Shown here piece by piece: positions 1-8,499 of a stretch of 64,000 nt of DNA. The stretch's first letter is position 1, and every line of letters starts with the position of its first letter. Both the position numbers and the translations under genes were made by a program. The stretch comes from Psychroflexus lacisalsi (GTDB taxonomy: Bacteria > Bacteroidota > Bacteroidia > Flavobacteriales > Flavobacteriaceae). The stretch is taken from contig NZ_JAIQYZ010000001.1 in the NCBI RefSeq assembly GCF_020164495.1, positions 1,178,001 to 1,242,000 on the forward strand, given 5' to 3'. The notes below the pieces were generated by a model, which was not told the DNA's origin, did no database searches, and saw only the letters and a list, made by a program, of their open reading frames with translations.

Positions 1-1137
1 TGCGCTTTGAGTTTATCTAAAGCTGGATACGATGTTCATGCTGTAAGTGTCAATACAGGTGGATTTTCTTCAGCAGAAATCAAAGAAATCGAAGAAAAAG
101 CGCTTAAAATGGGAGTTTCATCCTATCATAATATCGATGCCGTGGCTTCATATTATGACAAAGTCATAAAGTATCTGATATTCGGTAATGTCTTAAAAAA
201 CAATTCCTATCCTTTGTCAGTTAGCGCAGAACGAATTATCCAGGCGGTAGAAATTATTAAATATGCCAAAAAAGTAGGCGCTCAATATATTGCTCATGGC
301 AGTACAGGTGCAGGTAATGATCAGGTAAGATTCGATATGATTTTTCAAACCTTAGCGCCAGAAATCGAAATCATCACCCCTATCAGAGATCAAAAATTAT
401 CAAGACAAGAAGAAATTGATTATTTAAAATCTCATCAGGTGAACATGTCGTGGGATAAAGCAAAATACTCCATCAATAAGGGATTATGGGGAACCAGTGT
501 TGGAGGTGAGGAAACCTTGACGTCTCATGAAGCTTTACCGGAGGCTGCTTATCCTTCTCAACTTCAAAATAATGAAATTGAAAAACTGGAACTCACTTTT
601 GTAAAAGGTGAATTGGTTGCAGTGAATGGTGAAAAAAATAGCAAAGTCTTTCTTATTCAACAAGTGGAAAAGCTTGCTTCTGCATTTGCTATTGGTCGCG
701 ATATTCACGTTGGAGATACGATTGTTGGCATTAAAGGGCGTGTGGGTTTTGAAGCTGCTGCAGCCCTGACTATAATCAAAGCACATCATTTGCTAGAAAA
801 ACATACGCTCACCAAATGGCAACTTCAGCATAAAGATTTTCTATCCAGTTATTATGGCATGCATTTGCACGAAGGTTTGTATCTGGAACCCGTGATGAGA
901 GATATTGAGGCCTTTTTAGAAAGCAGTCAAAAGAACGTATCGGGGACAGTTATTCTTTCACTCAAACCTTATCATTTTACACTAGAAGGCGTAACGTCAG
1001 ATCACGACCTTATGAATGCTAAATTCGGAAGTTATGGCGAAATGAATTCGGGATGGACGGCAGATGAAGCTAAGGGATTTATCAAGCTTTTTGCCAATTC
1101 AACTAAAATTTTTCATCAGGTCAATTCAGAAGTATGA
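1..1137 (+). CDS. argG: argininosuccinate synthase, 5' truncated by window edge
   Basis: Argininosuccinate synthase condenses citrulline with aspartate using ATP, the penultimate step of arginine synthesis. The frame is open from base 1, reading C-A-L-S-L-S-K-A-G-Y-D-V, which in this family directly follows the ATP-binding SGGLDTS loop, so about 15-20 N-terminal residues lie outside the window; 378 residues remain. The motif HGSTGAGNDQVRFD and the later SINKGLWG segment are the conserved citrulline/aspartate and ATP site regions. The TTG at base 7 is an internal Leu, not a start. The stop overlaps the argC start (ATGA), so the gene heads, or sits inside, a long arginine operon. Identification is secure; the start is unseen. 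Confidence 0.95.
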   Translation, partial: CALSLSKAGYDVHAVSVNTGGFSSAEIKEIEEKALKMGVSSYHNIDAVASYYDKVIKYLIFGNVLKNNSYPLSVSAERIIQAVEIIKYAKKVGAQYIAHGSTGAGNDQVRFDMIFQTLAPEIEIITPIRDQKLSRQEEIDYLKSHQVNMSWDKAKYSINKGLWGTSVGGEETLTSHEALPEAAYPSQLQNNEIEKLELTFVKGELVAVNGEKNSKVFLIQQVEKLASAFAIGRDIHVGDTIVGIKGRVGFEAAAALTIIKAHHLLEKHTLTKWQLQHKDFLSSYYGMHLHEGLYLEPVMRDIEAFLESSQKNVSGTVILSLKPYHFTLEGVTSDHDLMNAKFGSYGEMNSGWTADEAKGFIKLFANSTKIFHQVNSEV

Positions 1138-2111
1138 TACACGTAGGAATAATAGGAGGTGCAGGATATACCGCCGGAGAGTTGATTCGATTGTTATTAA
1201 ATCATCCACAGGCTCATTTGGATTTCATTTTCAGCACATCCAATGCAGGGAACTTTATTAATCAAGTTCATCAGGATTTAGTTGGAACTACAAACTTGAA
1301 ATTTTCTTCTGAAATAAATTCAGAAGTAGATGTTGTGTTTTTGTGTTTAGGTCACGGAAATTCTAAAGCTTTTTTAGAGGAAAACTATTTTTCTGATCAA
1401 ACTAAAATCATCGATTTAAGTAATGACTTTAGACTTAAAGCTTCTACCAAATTTCAAGATAAAACCTTTGTGTATGGCCTTCCAGAACTGAATAAAATGG
1501 TTATCAAATCAGCTAATTGTATTGCTAATCCAGGATGTTTTGCAACGGCCATCCAGCTCGCACTTTTGCCTCTCGCTAAAGAACATCTTTTGCAAAACGA
1601 TGTGCATGTGAATGCGGTAACGGGAGCTACAGGAGCCGGAACTTCACCATCTGTCACAACCCATTTTGCCTGGCGAGATAACAATTTTTCGTCGTATAAA
1701 GTATTTTCACATCAACATCTGGATGAAATCTCTGAAAGCCTTATAGGACTTCAAAATGAATTCAATCACGGCATCAATTTCATTCCAAACAGAGGTAATT
1801 TTTCTCGAGGAATTTTTGCGTCTAGTTACACACATTTTGAAGGAACTCTGGAAGAAGCAAAGACGATTTATGAACAATTTTATGATGAAGCATGTTTTAC
1901 AATTGTATCAGAACAGGAACTTCATCTAAAACAGGTTATAAACACAAACAAATGTTTACTTCATCTTCAAAAGCATAAGAACAAACTGCTTATCACTTCT
2001 GTGTTAGATAATCTACTTAAAGGGGCTTCTGGTCAAGCTGTTCAGAATATGAATTTGATGTTTGGCCTTGATGAAGCTATGGGATTGGAACTAAAAGCAA
2101 ATTATTTTTAA
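1134..2111 (+). CDS. argC: N-acyl-gamma-glutamyl-phosphate reductase
   Basis: Reduces N-acylglutamyl phosphate to the semialdehyde with NADPH, the third step of arginine synthesis. The N-terminus GIIGGAGYTAGELIRLL is the Rossmann nucleotide-binding loop plus the ArgC signature; the catalytic cysteine is Cys135 in ANPGCFATA; NAVTGATGAG follows. At 325 aa it has the usual family length. The ATG overlaps the argG stop by the ATGA arrangement, pointing to translational coupling. In Bacteroidetes using ArgF' the acyl group is thought to be succinyl or acetyl; the sequence of ArgC does not tell which. Confidence 0.96.
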   Translation: MIHVGIIGGAGYTAGELIRLLLNHPQAHLDFIFSTSNAGNFINQVHQDLVGTTNLKFSSEINSEVDVVFLCLGHGNSKAFLEENYFSDQTKIIDLSNDFRLKASTKFQDKTFVYGLPELNKMVIKSANCIANPGCFATAIQLALLPLAKEHLLQNDVHVNAVTGATGAGTSPSVTTHFAWRDNNFSSYKVFSHQHLDEISESLIGLQNEFNHGINFIPNRGNFSRGIFASSYTHFEGTLEEAKTIYEQFYDEACFTIVSEQELHLKQVINTNKCLLHLQKHKNKLLITSVLDNLLKGASGQAVQNMNLMFGLDEAMGLELKANYF

Positions 2112-2122
2112 AAAATTATCTC

Positions 2123-2923
2123 ATGAAAATAGCCATTATAGGAACTGGAAACCTCGGAAAGTCTATTGCTATGGGCCTAGTTGAAGAAAATGCTTATACT
2201 TCGTTATATTTAACCAAACGGAATTTAAGCAGCATCCAAGAATTTAAAAGCACTGAAAATGTGATATTAACTTCAAGTAATGTTGAAGCAGTCCAAGCTT
2301 CGGAGATCTTAATTTTTGCAGTTCAACCTTCTCACTTTGAATCTGTTTTATCTGAAATCACGCCTCATTTAAATAAAATGCACCTTCTTATTTCCACGGT
2401 TAAAGGAGTTGATATAGCCAAAATAGAAGCGATTTGTGGAACAAAGCAGAGCATTATAAGGGCTATGCCTAACACAGCAATTGCAGTAGGAAAGTCAATG
2501 ACCTGTCTTTGCAGTAATTCCAAAGATGAGAAGGTTATCCAAACGGCACAAGGTGTTTTTGATAAACTTGGACACTCCATGATGATTTCAGAATCACAGA
2601 TGCAAGCCGCTACTGTGGTTTGCGCCAGTGGGATTGCGTTTTGGATGCGACTGATAAGAGCTTCAACTCAAGCCGCTATACAGCTTGGTTTTGATTCAGT
2701 AGTAGCTCAACAACTGGCGATGTACACTTGTGAAGGAGCAGCAAATCTTCTTATTACCAATGGTAAACATCCAGAAGAAGAAATCGATCAGGTTACTACT
2801 CCAAGAGGTTGCACGATTGAAGGCTTGAACGAGATGGAACATAAGGGATTAAGTTCATCACTTATTCAAGGAATGGTAGCTTCATTTCAAAAAATAAGTC
2901 AGATTAAAAAGGAACAGTTATGA
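2123..2923 (+). CDS. proC: pyrroline-5-carboxylate reductase
   Basis: Reduces pyrroline-5-carboxylate to proline. An N-terminal Rossmann loop (IAIIGTGNLGKSIAMGL), the central RAMPNTAIAVGKS segment and the C-terminal VTTPRGCTIEGLNEME signature, close to the family consensus VTSPGGTT, support the call; 266 aa is normal. It is embedded between argC and argD with an 11-bp gap before it and an ATGA overlap after it, so it must be co-transcribed with arginine genes. Proline and arginine both branch from glutamate semialdehydes, which makes co-regulation reasonable, but a role in arginine synthesis itself is not implied. Confidence 0.93.
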   Translation: MKIAIIGTGNLGKSIAMGLVEENAYTSLYLTKRNLSSIQEFKSTENVILTSSNVEAVQASEILIFAVQPSHFESVLSEITPHLNKMHLLISTVKGVDIAKIEAICGTKQSIIRAMPNTAIAVGKSMTCLCSNSKDEKVIQTAQGVFDKLGHSMMISESQMQAATVVCASGIAFWMRLIRASTQAAIQLGFDSVVAQQLAMYTCEGAANLLITNGKHPEEEIDQVTTPRGCTIEGLNEMEHKGLSSSLIQGMVASFQKISQIKKEQL

Positions 2924-4062
2924 GTTTATTCGACGTTTATCCATTGTACGATGTCACGCCTGTAAAAGCTAAAGACGTTTATGTTTATGATGACCAAGGC
3001 TTAGAGTATTTGGATTTATATGGCGGGCATGCAGTTATTTCTATTGGTCATTCTCATCCGGAATACGTAAAAGCTCTTTCGGATCAGTTGCAAAATATTG
3101 GATTTTATAGTAATGCTGTTCAAAATCCTTTACAAAATGAACTTGCAGAGAAACTAGAGCAAGTTTCAAAATGCAAGGAATATCAATTGTTTTTATGTAG
3201 TTCTGGAGCCGAAGCCAACGAGAATGCTTTAAAACTGGCTTCGTTTCACAATCAAAAACACAGAGTATTGGCTTTCAAAAATTCGTTTCATGGGAGGACA
3301 TCAGCAGCGGTTGCCGCTACCGATAATCAAAAAATTATTTCTCCATTAAATGCTCAACAGCAAGTTAATTTTGTTGAATTAGGTGACCTAGAAACTGTAG
3401 AATCTATTTTGAAACAGGATGAAACCTGTGCTGTTATTCTGGAAACCATCCAGGGGGTTGGAGGTTTGGATGAAGCTTGTCTTGGATTTCATAAGGGTTT
3501 GGAACTATTATGTGAAAAGTATAATACATGCCTTATTGCCGATGAAGTGCAGTCGGGTTTTGGCAGGTCTGGAGATTTTTTTGCGTTTCAGAAGTATGGG
3601 ATTCAGCCAGATATTATTTCTATGGCTAAAGGGATGGGTAATGGTTTTCCGGTTGGTGGCATTTTGATTCATCCCAAGATCAAAGCCTCTTTCGGGTTGC
3701 TGGGAACAACTTTTGGTGGAAATCATTTGGCTTGTCAAGCGGCATTATCTGTTTTGAAAGTTATTCAAAATGAAACCCTAATGTCTAATGCTACAGAAAT
3801 GTCAGCTTATTTTAAGGCTAAAGCAAAATCAGTTTCTGGTTTAAAAGCATTTAAAGGAAGAGGACTGATGCTAGGTTTGGAGTTTGATGTTCCAGTTTCT
3901 GGGTTGAGAAAAAACTTACTCTTCAATCAACGTATGTTCACTGGAAGTTCTAAAAACCCCAATCTCATCAGAATACTGCCGCCCTTAACTATTCAAAAAT
4001 CACATTTGGATCGCTTTTTTGAGGCTCTTCAAGTTGAATTAAATCATCTCAATATCAATTAA
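2920..4062 (+). CDS. argD: acyl-ornithine aminotransferase
   Basis: PLP-dependent class III aminotransferase that converts N-acyl-glutamate semialdehyde to N-acyl-ornithine. Features: CSSGAEANENALKLA (PLP phosphate contact, about residues 93-107), FHGRTSAA, the Asp in LIADEVQSGFGR (about 205-216) and the Schiff-base lysine Lys237 in SMAKGMGNGFPVGG. Length 380 aa fits the family. It overlaps proC by ATGA and is followed by a 123-bp gap, the largest inside the operon, where an internal promoter could sit. The substrate acyl group cannot be read from the sequence. Confidence 0.94.
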   Translation: MSLFDVYPLYDVTPVKAKDVYVYDDQGLEYLDLYGGHAVISIGHSHPEYVKALSDQLQNIGFYSNAVQNPLQNELAEKLEQVSKCKEYQLFLCSSGAEANENALKLASFHNQKHRVLAFKNSFHGRTSAAVAATDNQKIISPLNAQQQVNFVELGDLETVESILKQDETCAVILETIQGVGGLDEACLGFHKGLELLCEKYNTCLIADEVQSGFGRSGDFFAFQKYGIQPDIISMAKGMGNGFPVGGILIHPKIKASFGLLGTTFGGNHLACQAALSVLKVIQNETLMSNATEMSAYFKAKAKSVSGLKAFKGRGLMLGLEFDVPVSGLRKNLLFNQRMFTGSSKNPNLIRILPPLTIQKSHLDRFFEALQVELNHLNIN

Positions 4063-4185
4063 TTGCGTATTAAATTCCGCTTTGCTAAAAAAATGTAATG
4101 AAATGGGCCACTACAAACAAATTGATATACCGAAATGAATATTAGCGAATTGCATATAATCTTTATTAAACAATAAAAAATACAG

Positions 4186-5121
4186 ATGAAAAAATATACA
4201 AGCATACACGACATTAAAAATCTAAATAAAGCTATTGAATCTGCTAAGCGATTGAAGCAAAATCCATTTCAATATGAAGCATTAGGACGTCATAAAACTT
4301 TGGTGATGTTGTTTTTCAACTCGAGTTTGAGAACGCGACTAAGTACCGAAAAGGCGGCGAAAAATTTAGGAATGGAAGTTATGGTTTTGAATGTAAATGA
4401 TGCCTGGCAACTTGAGTTTGAAGATGGGTCGGTGATGGATGCCAAAACTTCTGAACATGTGAAAGATGCGGCAGAAGTGATTTCTCAGTATGCTGATATT
4501 ATTGCTGTGAGAGCATTTCCTGGCTTGAAAAATAAGGAAGAGGATGAAGCAGAATTGGTTTTAAACAGTATTGCAAAGTATGCTACAGTACCAGTTATCA
4601 ATATGGAAAGTTCTACGGCGCATCCTTTGCAAGCTTTGACAGATGCGATAACTATTTCAGAATTTAAAGAAAAGGAAAAGCCAAAAGTGGTTTTATCCTG
4701 GGCTCCCCATCCCAAAGCATTGCCTCAGGCTGTGCCAAACTCATTTGCGGAAATGATGCAGCTGATGGAAGCAGATTTCAGGATCACTCATCCAGAAGGC
4801 TATGAACTTAACCCTGAGATTACTAAAAACACACCGATTTATTACGATCAGGAGGAAGCAATTAAAGATGCTGATTTCGCTTACGTAAAAAACTGGAGTA
4901 GTTATAAAGACTACGGTAAGATCTTGAGTCAGGATAAAAAATGGATGATGACCAAAGCCAAATTGGATAAGGCAAAATTCATGCATTGCTTGCCCATTAG
5001 ACGAAATGTTGTAGCTCAAGATGCCGTTTTGGATAGTGAGAATTCATTGATCATTCCTCAGGCTAACAATAGAACTTTTGCTGCTCAATTGGTGTTAAAG
5101 CAAATTTTAGAGCAGATTTAA
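4186..5121 (+). CDS. argF': N-acyl-L-ornithine carbamoyltransferase (ArgF')
   Basis: Transfers carbamoyl from carbamoyl phosphate to N-succinyl- or N-acetyl-ornithine; this is the Bacteroidetes/Xanthomonas variant of the arginine route. The carbamoyl-phosphate motif reads FFNSSLRTRLSTEKAA (residues 43-58) instead of the STRTR of ordinary OTCase, followed by the MHCLPIRRN motif and a proline-rich loop PKALPQAVPNSF, both typical of ArgF'. The segment MDAKTSEH (84-91) aligns with the loop that in Bacteroides fragilis SOTCase carries Pro90 and in Xanthomonas AOTCase Glu92 (numbers from memory); here it is Ser89. Length 311 aa is usual. Preceded by a 123-bp gap without a clear promoter. Confidence 0.93.
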   Translation: MKKYTSIHDIKNLNKAIESAKRLKQNPFQYEALGRHKTLVMLFFNSSLRTRLSTEKAAKNLGMEVMVLNVNDAWQLEFEDGSVMDAKTSEHVKDAAEVISQYADIIAVRAFPGLKNKEEDEAELVLNSIAKYATVPVINMESSTAHPLQALTDAITISEFKEKEKPKVVLSWAPHPKALPQAVPNSFAEMMQLMEADFRITHPEGYELNPEITKNTPIYYDQEEAIKDADFAYVKNWSSYKDYGKILSQDKKWMMTKAKLDKAKFMHCLPIRRNVVAQDAVLDSENSLIIPQANNRTFAAQLVLKQILEQI

Positions 5122-5159
5122 ATCAGGAACCGGATAGATATCAATAAGGACAATACAAA

Positions 5160-5936
5160 ATGGAAACGCTAAAAATTATCAAAATAGGAGGGAAAATCAT
5201 TAATGATACTGTTGCTCTTCAGCAGTTTATTGAAGATTTATCTAAACTGAAAGGTTTGAAAATTTTGGTTCATGGAGGTGGGAATCTGGCTTCAGAAACT
5301 TCAAAGCAACTTGGAATTAAAATTGAAAAAGTAGACGGGCGTCGGCTTACAGACCAAAAAACTCTGGACGTGGTTACTATGGTTTATGCAGGCAAACTTA
5401 ATAAAACTATAGTAGCTGCTTTGCAAGCTAAGGGATGCAATTCACTTGGCTTGACTGGAGCAGACGGAAATCTCATTCAGTCTTATAAACGTCCAGTAAC
5501 TTCTATAGATTACGGTTTTGTGGGCGATATTATTCAAGTTAATACCTCATTGATAGAAATTTTACTCAAGGAAGAAATTGTCCCCGTGTTTTGCGCATTA
5601 ACTCACGACAAGCAGGGGCAATTACTTAATACCAATGCCGATACGATTGCTTCAGAATTAGCTGTAGCTTTAGCTTCATCATTTTCAGTAGAACTCTATT
5701 ATTGTTTTGAAAAAAAAGGAGTTTTAAGTGATATGACCAATGACAATTCTGTTATAGAAACTTTAGATTTAGAGGCTTATCATACACTTTTTCAGCAAGG
5801 TAAAATCGCTGATGGAATGCTTCCGAAACTCGATAATTGTTTCAATGCTTTAAACAATAAGGTTTTTAAAGTTTGTATTGGAAATCCTAAAATGATTGTT
5901 GATTCTAATTCAATTTATACAACACTTCAACTATGA
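5160..5936 (+). CDS. argB: N-acylglutamate kinase
   Basis: Phosphorylates the N-acylated glutamate with ATP, second step of arginine synthesis. The amino-acid-kinase fold is evident: IIKIGGKII at the N-terminus, the HGGGNLASETSKQLG loop (about residues 38-52), the DGRRLTD segment, LGLTGADGNLI, and LNTNADTIASELA (about 158-170) with the substrate-binding Asn-Ala-Asp. 258 aa matches the short ArgB form, which lacks the N-terminal helix associated with arginine-regulated hexamers. It lies 38 bp after argF' and overlaps argE by ATGA. Confidence 0.94.
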   Translation: METLKIIKIGGKIINDTVALQQFIEDLSKLKGLKILVHGGGNLASETSKQLGIKIEKVDGRRLTDQKTLDVVTMVYAGKLNKTIVAALQAKGCNSLGLTGADGNLIQSYKRPVTSIDYGFVGDIIQVNTSLIEILLKEEIVPVFCALTHDKQGQLLNTNADTIASELAVALASSFSVELYYCFEKKGVLSDMTNDNSVIETLDLEAYHTLFQQGKIADGMLPKLDNCFNALNNKVFKVCIGNPKMIVDSNSIYTTLQL

Positions 5937-7000
5937 TCAAAAAACTAACTCAAGACGCAATAGAACTTTTAAAGAGTCTTATTGAAACGCCTTCTTTTTC
6001 TACTGAAGAAGACCAAACTGCAGCATTGATTGAACACTGGATGACTTCTCATAATATTGAATTTAAACGCCGAAAAAATAATGTCTGGTCGGTCAATAAA
6101 TTTTTTGACAAGAACAAGCCCACGTTACTATTGAACTCACATCACGATACTGTTCAGCCTAATAAAGGCTACACCAAAGACCCTTTTACAGCAAGTGTAG
6201 ATAACGGAAAACTCTACGGTCTTGGAAGTAATGATGCTGGCGGTTGTTTGGTTTCTCTGCTTGCTACCTTTACCTATTTTTATGCTAAAGAAAATCTTAC
6301 TTATAACCTTGTGTTTGTAGCCTCTGCCGAAGAAGAAAACAGCGGAAAGAATGGATTAAATTTCATGCTTGAGCATATTCCAAAAATCGATGTGGCCATC
6401 GTTGGAGAGCCCACCTTAATGAATCTAGCAATTGCCGAAAAAGGACTTTTAGTTTTTGATGCTACAGTAAAGGGTACGCCTGGACATGCTGCCCATCCGA
6501 ACGTTGACAACCCTATTTATAAGGCAATTCCGGTTCTGCAGTGGTTCAAAGATTTCAAATTTGAAAAGTCTTCGCCAAGTCTTGGCGATGTGAAAATGAC
6601 GGTAACACAAATTAATGCCGGCGTTCAGCATAATGCAATCCCTTCAGAAGTGAATATAGTAGTTGATGTTCGTGTGACCGATGCTTATGACAATGAGGAG
6701 ATTGTAGAACTTCTTCAGGAAAAATCACCTTGTGATCAGATTATTCCACGAAGTACCCGGTTAAATTCTTCGGGAATTTCAAAAGATCACGCTCTGGTTC
6801 TAGCGGGATTGAGTTTAGGAATGAGCACTTACGGATCGCCGACGCTTTCAGATCAGGCGTGTTTATCGTGTCCATCGGTCAAATTAGGTCCTGGAGACAG
6901 CAACCGCTCACATTCTGCAGATGAATTTATTTATATTGAAGAATTGGAACAAGGAATTGAACAATACATTAAGTTGTTAGATAAGGTTTTGAAACCATAA
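5933..7000 (+). CDS. argE: N-acyl-ornithine/citrulline deacylase, M20 family
   Basis: M20 metallohydrolase that removes the acyl group, here most likely from N-acylcitrulline because the preceding carbamoylation acts on acyl-ornithine. Metal and active-site elements: NSHHDTVQPNKGYT (His and catalytic Asp, near residues 68-81), LGSNDAGGCLVSL (bridging Asp), ASAEEENSGKNG (catalytic and ligand Glu pair) and GEPT. The dimerisation domain begins near EKGLLVFDATVKGTPGHAAHP. 355 aa is normal. Start overlaps the argB stop (ATGA), and the next gene argH follows after 75 bp. Confidence 0.92.
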   Translation: MIKKLTQDAIELLKSLIETPSFSTEEDQTAALIEHWMTSHNIEFKRRKNNVWSVNKFFDKNKPTLLLNSHHDTVQPNKGYTKDPFTASVDNGKLYGLGSNDAGGCLVSLLATFTYFYAKENLTYNLVFVASAEEENSGKNGLNFMLEHIPKIDVAIVGEPTLMNLAIAEKGLLVFDATVKGTPGHAAHPNVDNPIYKAIPVLQWFKDFKFEKSSPSLGDVKMTVTQINAGVQHNAIPSEVNIVVDVRVTDAYDNEEIVELLQEKSPCDQIIPRSTRLNSSGISKDHALVLAGLSLGMSTYGSPTLSDQACLSCPSVKLGPGDSNRSHSADEFIYIEELEQGIEQYIKLLDKVLKP

Positions 7001-7075
7001 AGAAATAAACTTTTTAAAATTCGCATCAAAATTAATAATGAAGACAGAAACTTCTTTCTTCGAAGAAATAATAGT

Positions 7076-8350
7076 ATGAAACTCTGGGACAAAGGAATAG
7101 ATATTGACAAAAAAATTGAAAAATTTACGGTTGGAAATGATCGTGAAATTGATATTCACATTGCCAAATATGACATTCAAGCTTCTGCGGCTCACGCCAA
7201 AATGCTGGAAAGTGTGGGATTAATTTCAGCAGATGAACTTCAACTTTTACAACATCAATTTAAAATCATGTCAAAGCAGGTTGAAAATGGCGAGTTTAAA
7301 ATTGAGTCTCAATTTGAAGATGTGCATTCCAAAATTGAATTTGAACTGATTCAAAAGTTAGGAGATGTGGGTCGAAAAATTCACACCGCAAGATCTCGAA
7401 ACGACCAGGTGTTAGTGGCTTTGCATTTGTATTATCGGGAACAACTTCAGCAGATTAAAATATTAAGTCATGAGTTTTTTGAAACTTTACTCAGTTTGGC
7501 TGAAAAACACAAAAATAAAGTGCTTCCAGGTTACACACACCTTCAAGTGGCTATGCCTTCTTCTTTTGGCTTATGGTTTTCGGCTTACGCAGAACAGCTT
7601 ATCGATGATGTTTACGTGCTGGATGCTGCTATAAAAACGGTTGATCAAAATCCGCTGGGTTCCGCAGCAGGTTATGGAAGTTCGTTTCCAATAGATCGAA
7701 CCATAACCACACAAGAGTTGGGTTTTTCTACTTTAAAATACAATGTAGTGGCGGCTCAAATGAGTCGAGGTAAAAGTGAGCGAACTATAGCCTCTGCCTT
7801 AGGAAGCATTTGCAATACCCTCTCACGATTTGCTATGGATATTTGTTTGTATACCAGTCAAAACTTTGATTTTATAAGTTTTCCAGACCAGTTAACCACA
7901 GGCAGCAGCATTATGCCTCACAAAAAGAATCCGGATGTGTTTGAGTTGATAAGAGGTAAGTCCAATAAAATACAGGCCTTGCATTCAGAAATGTTGCTTA
8001 TTACCAATAACTTACCGAGTGGTTATCATCGAGATTATCAACTTTTGAAGGAAAATATGATTTCAGGTATAGAGGAATGCTCTTCTATTTTAGAAATTTT
8101 CAAATATTCAATTCAGCAAATTCAAGTTAAAACTATTGATATTAAGGATCCAAAATATTTGTACATGTATTCTGTAGACCAGATTAATGCTTTGGTCGAA
8201 CAGGGGATGAGCTTTAGAGAAGCATATCAAAAAATTGGAGAGCAAGTGCAATCAGGAACTTATAAAGCAGGACAATCTAAGCCTCACACGCACATCGGAA
8301 GTATAGGGAATTTATGTTTGGAAAACATCAGAAAAAAGTTTCCAAACTAA
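7076..8350 (+). CDS. argH: argininosuccinate lyase
   Basis: Cleaves argininosuccinate to arginine and fumarate, the last step. Fumarase/aspartase superfamily motifs: FEDVHSKIEFEL (about residues 81-92), TARSRNDQV, PGYTHLQVAMPSSFG and the signature GSSIMPHKKNPDVFELIRG (about 277-295) with the flexible serine loop. At 424 aa it is slightly shorter than the approximately 460 aa of many ArgH. It is the last gene of the operon and is followed immediately by an imperfect hairpin. The start MKLWDKGIDIDKKIEKFTVG matches the family N-terminus, so the ATG at 7076 is well supported. Confidence 0.95.
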   Translation: MKLWDKGIDIDKKIEKFTVGNDREIDIHIAKYDIQASAAHAKMLESVGLISADELQLLQHQFKIMSKQVENGEFKIESQFEDVHSKIEFELIQKLGDVGRKIHTARSRNDQVLVALHLYYREQLQQIKILSHEFFETLLSLAEKHKNKVLPGYTHLQVAMPSSFGLWFSAYAEQLIDDVYVLDAAIKTVDQNPLGSAAGYGSSFPIDRTITTQELGFSTLKYNVVAAQMSRGKSERTIASALGSICNTLSRFAMDICLYTSQNFDFISFPDQLTTGSSIMPHKKNPDVFELIRGKSNKIQALHSEMLLITNNLPSGYHRDYQLLKENMISGIEECSSILEIFKYSIQQIQVKTIDIKDPKYLYMYSVDQINALVEQGMSFREAYQKIGEQVQSGTYKAGQSKPHTHIGSIGNLCLENIRKKFPN

Positions 8351-8386
8351 AACAGAGCATTTCCTAAGAAATACTCCGTTTTATGT
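8349..8386 (+). terminator. terminator of the arginine operon
   Basis: Imperfect hairpin starting in the argH stop codon: AAAAC-A-GAG-C-ATTTC pairs with GAAAT-A-CTC-C-GTTTT around a CTAA loop, with two opposed mismatches, followed by TTTTATG. It is A/U rich and nearly symmetric, so it may also stop the convergent leu transcript. A second hairpin (8430-8436 with 8449-8455, CACCTCT/AGAGGTG) lies between the operons but lacks a clear T-run. Confidence 0.6.
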
Positions 8387-8499
8387 GTTAATAAAATACT
8401 TTAATCCCTCATTCAGGGTTTTATTCTTCCACCTCTAGGTTGAAATTCAGAGGTGATTCACTTATACCATATTGGCTTGTTCTGAGGTAATTAATTTCT

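Noticed and set aside
4063-4185. ArgR box or internal promoter in the argD-argF' gap
   Set aside because: A TGAATATTAGCGAATTGCAT stretch is only partly symmetric and no TAnnTTTG/TTTG pair with proper spacing was found; not strong enough to annotate.
8430-8455. CACCTCT/AGAGGTG hairpin as the leuB terminator
   Set aside because: Stem is clear but no T-run follows on the minus strand; left as unassigned structure.
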